From contig CAYLXN010000003.1 of assembly GCA_964388235.1 (NCBI GenBank), forward strand, positions 1 to 61,917: 61,917 bases of DNA, read 5' to 3'. Source of the stretch: CAYLXN01 sp964388235 (lineage in GTDB: Bacteria > Patescibacteriota > Saccharimonadia > Saccharimonadales > Saccharimonadaceae). Below the pieces are notes generated by a model, which was not told the origin of the DNA, did no database searches, and was given only the letters and a program-made list of their open reading frames with translations. This document shows positions 59,692 to 61,917 of the stretch, one piece after another. How positions within the stretch are numbered: the stretch's first letter is position 1; each line of letters opens with the position of its first letter. The position numbers and the translations under genes are program-made.

Positions 59692-60024
59692 ATGGCGGAA
59701 GATAAAGCCGGAATTACTATTAGAATTAAACTAAAAGCTTACGATCATCGAGTAATCGATCGATCGGCTAAGCAGATCGTGGATACAGCCATCCGAACTG
59801 GGGCTAAGGTTTCAGGGCCGGTGCCGCTACCAACCAAGCGTAGCTCGTATACGGTTAACAAAAGCCCGCATGTCTATAAAAAAGGTGGTGAAGCTTTTGA
59901 GATGCGAGTCCACAAGCGACTGGTCGATATCACAGATGCTAAGCCTAAAACTATCGATAGTTTGCAAAATCTGAGTTTGCCATCAGGTGTTGACGCTGAG
60001 ATTCAGATGGAAGCCACTGAGTAG
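59692..60024 (+). CDS. rpsJ: 30S ribosomal protein S10
   Basis: A 110-aa S10/NusE. IRIKLKAYDHRVIDRSAKQIVDTA, GPVPLPTKRSSYTVNKSPHVYKKGGEAFEMRVHKRLVDI are conserved. The frame runs up to 59635, but the leader ATG lacks a ribosome site; 59692 follows GAAAGGA. Unlike most bacteria it is not followed by rplC: a terminator comes next. Confidence 0.97.
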   Translation: MAEDKAGITIRIKLKAYDHRVIDRSAKQIVDTAIRTGAKVSGPVPLPTKRSSYTVNKSPHVYKKGGEAFEMRVHKRLVDITDAKPKTIDSLQNLSLPSGVDAEIQMEATE

Positions 60025-60045
60025 GATTAAGAGTTAGACTTAGTT

Positions 60046-60075
60046 AATCACGTCCTTCGGGGCGTGATTATTTTT
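60046..60075 (+). terminator. Terminator of rpsJ
   Basis: AATCACGTCC/GGGCGTGATT stem with a TTCG tetraloop, then ATTTTT. Confidence 0.9.
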
Positions 60076-60094
60076 GGATCAAAGTCTGGTCTGC

Positions 60095-60100
60095 TACAAT
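60095..60100 (+). promoter_or_regulatory. -10 box of the hydrolase gene, leaderless type
   Basis: Extended -10 TGC-TACAAT, 6 nt before the ATG at 60107; no Shine-Dalgarno. Confidence 0.6.
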
Positions 60101-60106
60101 TAAAGA

Positions 60107-61075
60107 ATGAGTTTAAGTCATAAACATGGTAATTGGCGACGATGGGCAATTGTCGGTTTGCAGATGTTGGTTTTATTGGCGGCGGTTGCGGCTAGTTGGC
60201 TGGTGGTCCGCAGTTTGTCGGGTCAATTTGTTGCTGATGATTGGCGAGCTTGGTCGGTCCTGCTAGCGAGTTTTGGGTTCATCGGGGTGGCTTCGTTTTT
60301 GGCAACAGTACGCATCTTGTCTCCGTTAGCGATGTATCATCCGAAATTTAATCAAGCCGCCGATCAGGAATTAGCCCAAAATGAGCAATTAGCGAGAATA
60401 GAGATTGACAGTTCAAATGGTAGGTTGAAAGGTTGGTTTTGGCAAAGAATGCCAGGCATAAACGCACCGATAATTATCTATTACGGCGGCAATACTGAAA
60501 ATTCAGCTACTAAACTAGTTGAACTAATAGCTATCAACAAGAAACGACCGACTATGATTGGTTATAATTTTGTTTTTGTCGATTATCCGACTTATGGACA
60601 GAGCGGCGGGGTAATTAATGAACAATGGTTGAGGCGGTTTAGTCTGGAAGTGTTCGATTCCATCAAGCAAACTTATCGGCCGCAAAAGTTAGTAGTTATT
60701 GGCTATAGTACGGGTAGCGGGGTGGCGAATTTTGTGGCGTCGGAGAGAGACATTAATGGGTTAATTTTGCTAGCACCTTATGCGACTGGGTTTGATTTAT
60801 TTAATAATTATTTAAATATTTTTCACGGGCCGCTTAAAAAATTGTCGATTTTTAAGATGGAATCGATCAAATTTGCTGCGAAAGTCCAAATCAAGCCGCT
60901 AATCTTAGCTTCTAAAATTGATGAAGTTGTCCCTTATTTCAGCTCTCTTAAGTTATCGAAGACTTATCCAAACGGAAGTATTATGCCGGAAATCGGTTTG
61001 ATCGATCATAGGAGTTTTTGGCAGGATGAACTGAGCTTGGAACAAATCGAAAACTATTTGGCATCTAAACACTGA
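60107..61075 (+). CDS. Membrane-anchored alpha/beta hydrolase
   Basis: A 322-aa protein with two N-terminal membrane helices (about 13-35 and 47-70) and an alpha/beta hydrolase domain. Oxyanion region IIYYGGNTEN, nucleophile elbow VIGYSTGSG (GxSxG), Asp region ASKIDEVVPY and catalytic His in IDHRSFW. This layout is common in BEM46/ABHD13-like serine hydrolases; substrate unknown, perhaps a lipid or acyl ester at the membrane. Confidence 0.82.
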   Translation: MSLSHKHGNWRRWAIVGLQMLVLLAAVAASWLVVRSLSGQFVADDWRAWSVLLASFGFIGVASFLATVRILSPLAMYHPKFNQAADQELAQNEQLARIEIDSSNGRLKGWFWQRMPGINAPIIIYYGGNTENSATKLVELIAINKKRPTMIGYNFVFVDYPTYGQSGGVINEQWLRRFSLEVFDSIKQTYRPQKLVVIGYSTGSGVANFVASERDINGLILLAPYATGFDLFNNYLNIFHGPLKKLSIFKMESIKFAAKVQIKPLILASKIDEVVPYFSSLKLSKTYPNGSIMPEIGLIDHRSFWQDELSLEQIENYLASKH

Positions 61076-61113
61076 TAAGATCAAAACAATTTTTATTTCT
61101 CTTAAAAATTTGC

Positions 61114-61119
61114 TATAAT
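61114..61119 (+). promoter_or_regulatory. -10 box of the small membrane gene, leaderless type
   Basis: Extended -10 TGC-TATAAT, 7 nt before the ATG at 61127. Confidence 0.65.
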
Positions 61120-61126
61120 AACACTA

Positions 61127-61450
61127 ATGTCAAAAGCAAAATCAAAACGCCAAAAAGCCCGAACTTACGCTCGCAATCGAACCAATTTATCCCGGCGGGG
61201 TCACTATAAATTTTCCGAGCCAGATGGGGTTTTCTTGTTGAAATTATTAATTGTTTTGATTGTTAGCTCGGTTTGGATTAAGTTTCAAAACCCAAATTCT
61301 CTCTGGAACGCCTTGCCTGTCGGGCTTTTTATAGCTTTGGTATTGGTTAGACTAATTGAAAAACGACCCGAAAATCGCAAAATCTGGTATGCGGTGGTGG
61401 TTTTGGTTGGGGTTATGACTTATTTCTTGCCGGCTGGAATTGTGATCTAG
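61127..61450 (+). CDS. Small three-helix membrane protein
   Basis: A 107-aa protein: basic N-terminus (KAKSKRQKARTYARNR) then hydrophobic helices at about 37-50, 60-74 and 86-104. Unknown function. Own leaderless-type promoter. It overlaps the end of the convergent carboxypeptidase gene by 4 bp. Confidence 0.65.
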   Translation: MSKAKSKRQKARTYARNRTNLSRRGHYKFSEPDGVFLLKLLIVLIVSSVWIKFQNPNSLWNALPVGLFIALVLVRLIEKRPENRKIWYAVVVLVGVMTYFLPAGIVI

Positions 61451-61917
61451 TAGCTTAAACCACCTTTGACGCCTAGATATTCTTCGAGAGTTAAAGCCCC
61501 CTTGGCTTTCATATCTTCGGCAATAGCCTTGCCGACGTATCGAAAATGCCACGGCTCATACATGAAGCCGGTTATTGATTCTTTGTTGAGTGGGTAGCGC
61601 AAAATAAAGCCGTATTTAGAACTATTTTTGGATAACCAAGCGCTTTCAGCCGAAGTTGCGAAACAGTCGGAAAAATTGCAGTCGCTTGAGAGCTTTGCCC
61701 CACCAAGATCAAGCGCTAAGCCTGTTTGGTGTTCGGAGTGACCAGCTCGAGCTGAGTAACGGTCGGCGGCGGCTTGACCGTCACGGGCTGAATAATTGGC
61801 GTAGAGATTTGCTTGAGTGTTGTATGAACGGTAAGCACTGTTGATGATTATATTTAAGCCAGCACCGGTAGCGGCTTTAAACATCGCTTGCAGGTCAACG
61901 TCAATCGATTTGCTGTA
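61447..61917 (-). CDS. D-alanyl-D-alanine carboxypeptidase, VanY type (partial)
   Basis: C-terminal 156 residues of a zinc carboxypeptidase of family M15B; the frame stays open to the window edge (residues YSKSIDVDLQAM precede the first internal Met). Seen: SAYRSYNTQANLY, the zinc motif HSEHQTGLALDLG (SxHxxGxAxD type) and EPWHFRYVG with the second catalytic pair. It trims peptidoglycan stem peptides outside the cell; the signal sequence would lie beyond the window. Confidence 0.92.
   Translation of the reverse strand, partial: YSKSIDVDLQAMFKAATGAGLNIIINSAYRSYNTQANLYANYSARDGQAAADRYSARAGHSEHQTGLALDLGGAKLSSDCNFSDCFATSAESAWLSKNSSKYGFILRYPLNKESITGFMYEPWHFRYVGKAIAEDMKAKGALTLEEYLGVKGGLSY

Overview
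The window reads like a chromosome segment of a small-genome bacterium of the Candidate Phyla Radiation, most likely Saccharibacteria (TM7). This rests on protein character and gene content and not on a marker-gene search. Signs are the compact core genes, an RNase J / ClpC / NusA / PBP complement of Gram-positive type, tRNA genes with encoded CCA, few biosynthetic genes, many genes that start 6-7 nt after a -10 box, and strongly trimmed informational enzymes. UGA is used as an ordinary stop, so the recoded CPR lineages are unlikely. Two runs of exactly 100 N (5256-5355, 11022-11121) are scaffold joins; both are flanked by 55-base duplicated ends, which fits k=55 assembly-graph edges.

Layout. 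1-4.7 kb: tRNA-Val, an SDR enzyme, a GH5-like glycosidase, a two-component system and an unknown protein. 4.7-5.6 kb: RNA-rich stretch with an unassigned structured RNA that has its own promoter and terminator, tRNA-Cys, and a 116-bp tandem repeat built from a degenerate tRNA-Leu-like sequence in front of the real tRNA-Leu(UAA). 5.6-10.6 kb: lemA-htpX-membrane protein-ligA-MazG-like operon. 10.6-13.4 kb: accessory island of unknown genes with AGA/AGG- and ATA-rich codon use, including two probable paralogs that share an unusual promoter. 13.4-35.3 kb: housekeeping genes (eno, DedA-like, phosphatase, rnj plus a G3E metallochaperone, nusA, clpC, metallopeptidase, radA, PIN-TRAM, class A PBP, tyrS, pgm, recG, rsmD).

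35.3-36.3 kb: two tiny membrane-protein genes whose leaders share a covarying RNA motif that ends exactly 3 nt before the Shine-Dalgarno. 36.3-41.4 kb: tig, and a hisS operon (FAD oxidase, TrmH-type methyltransferase, small membrane protein, hisS). 41.4-46.6 kb: an orphan gene with a long structured leader, DUF192 protein, tRNA-Leu(UAG), Wzy-like membrane protein, a HEAT-repeat protein with a DUF5758-like tail, and clpP. 46.6-60 kb: rpoB-rpoC, rpsL-rpsG-fusA, uppP, then tuf and rpsJ as single-gene units. The window ends with an esterase-like hydrolase, a small membrane protein and a VanY-type carboxypeptidase cut by the edge.

The most notable signals are the structured RNA at 4.77 kb, the tRNA-Leu-like tandem repeat, the twin leader motif at 35.4/35.9 kb, widespread leaderless-type promoters, loss of all structural zinc cysteines in RpoC and LigA, and a terminator hairpin between the nusA promoter and nusA.
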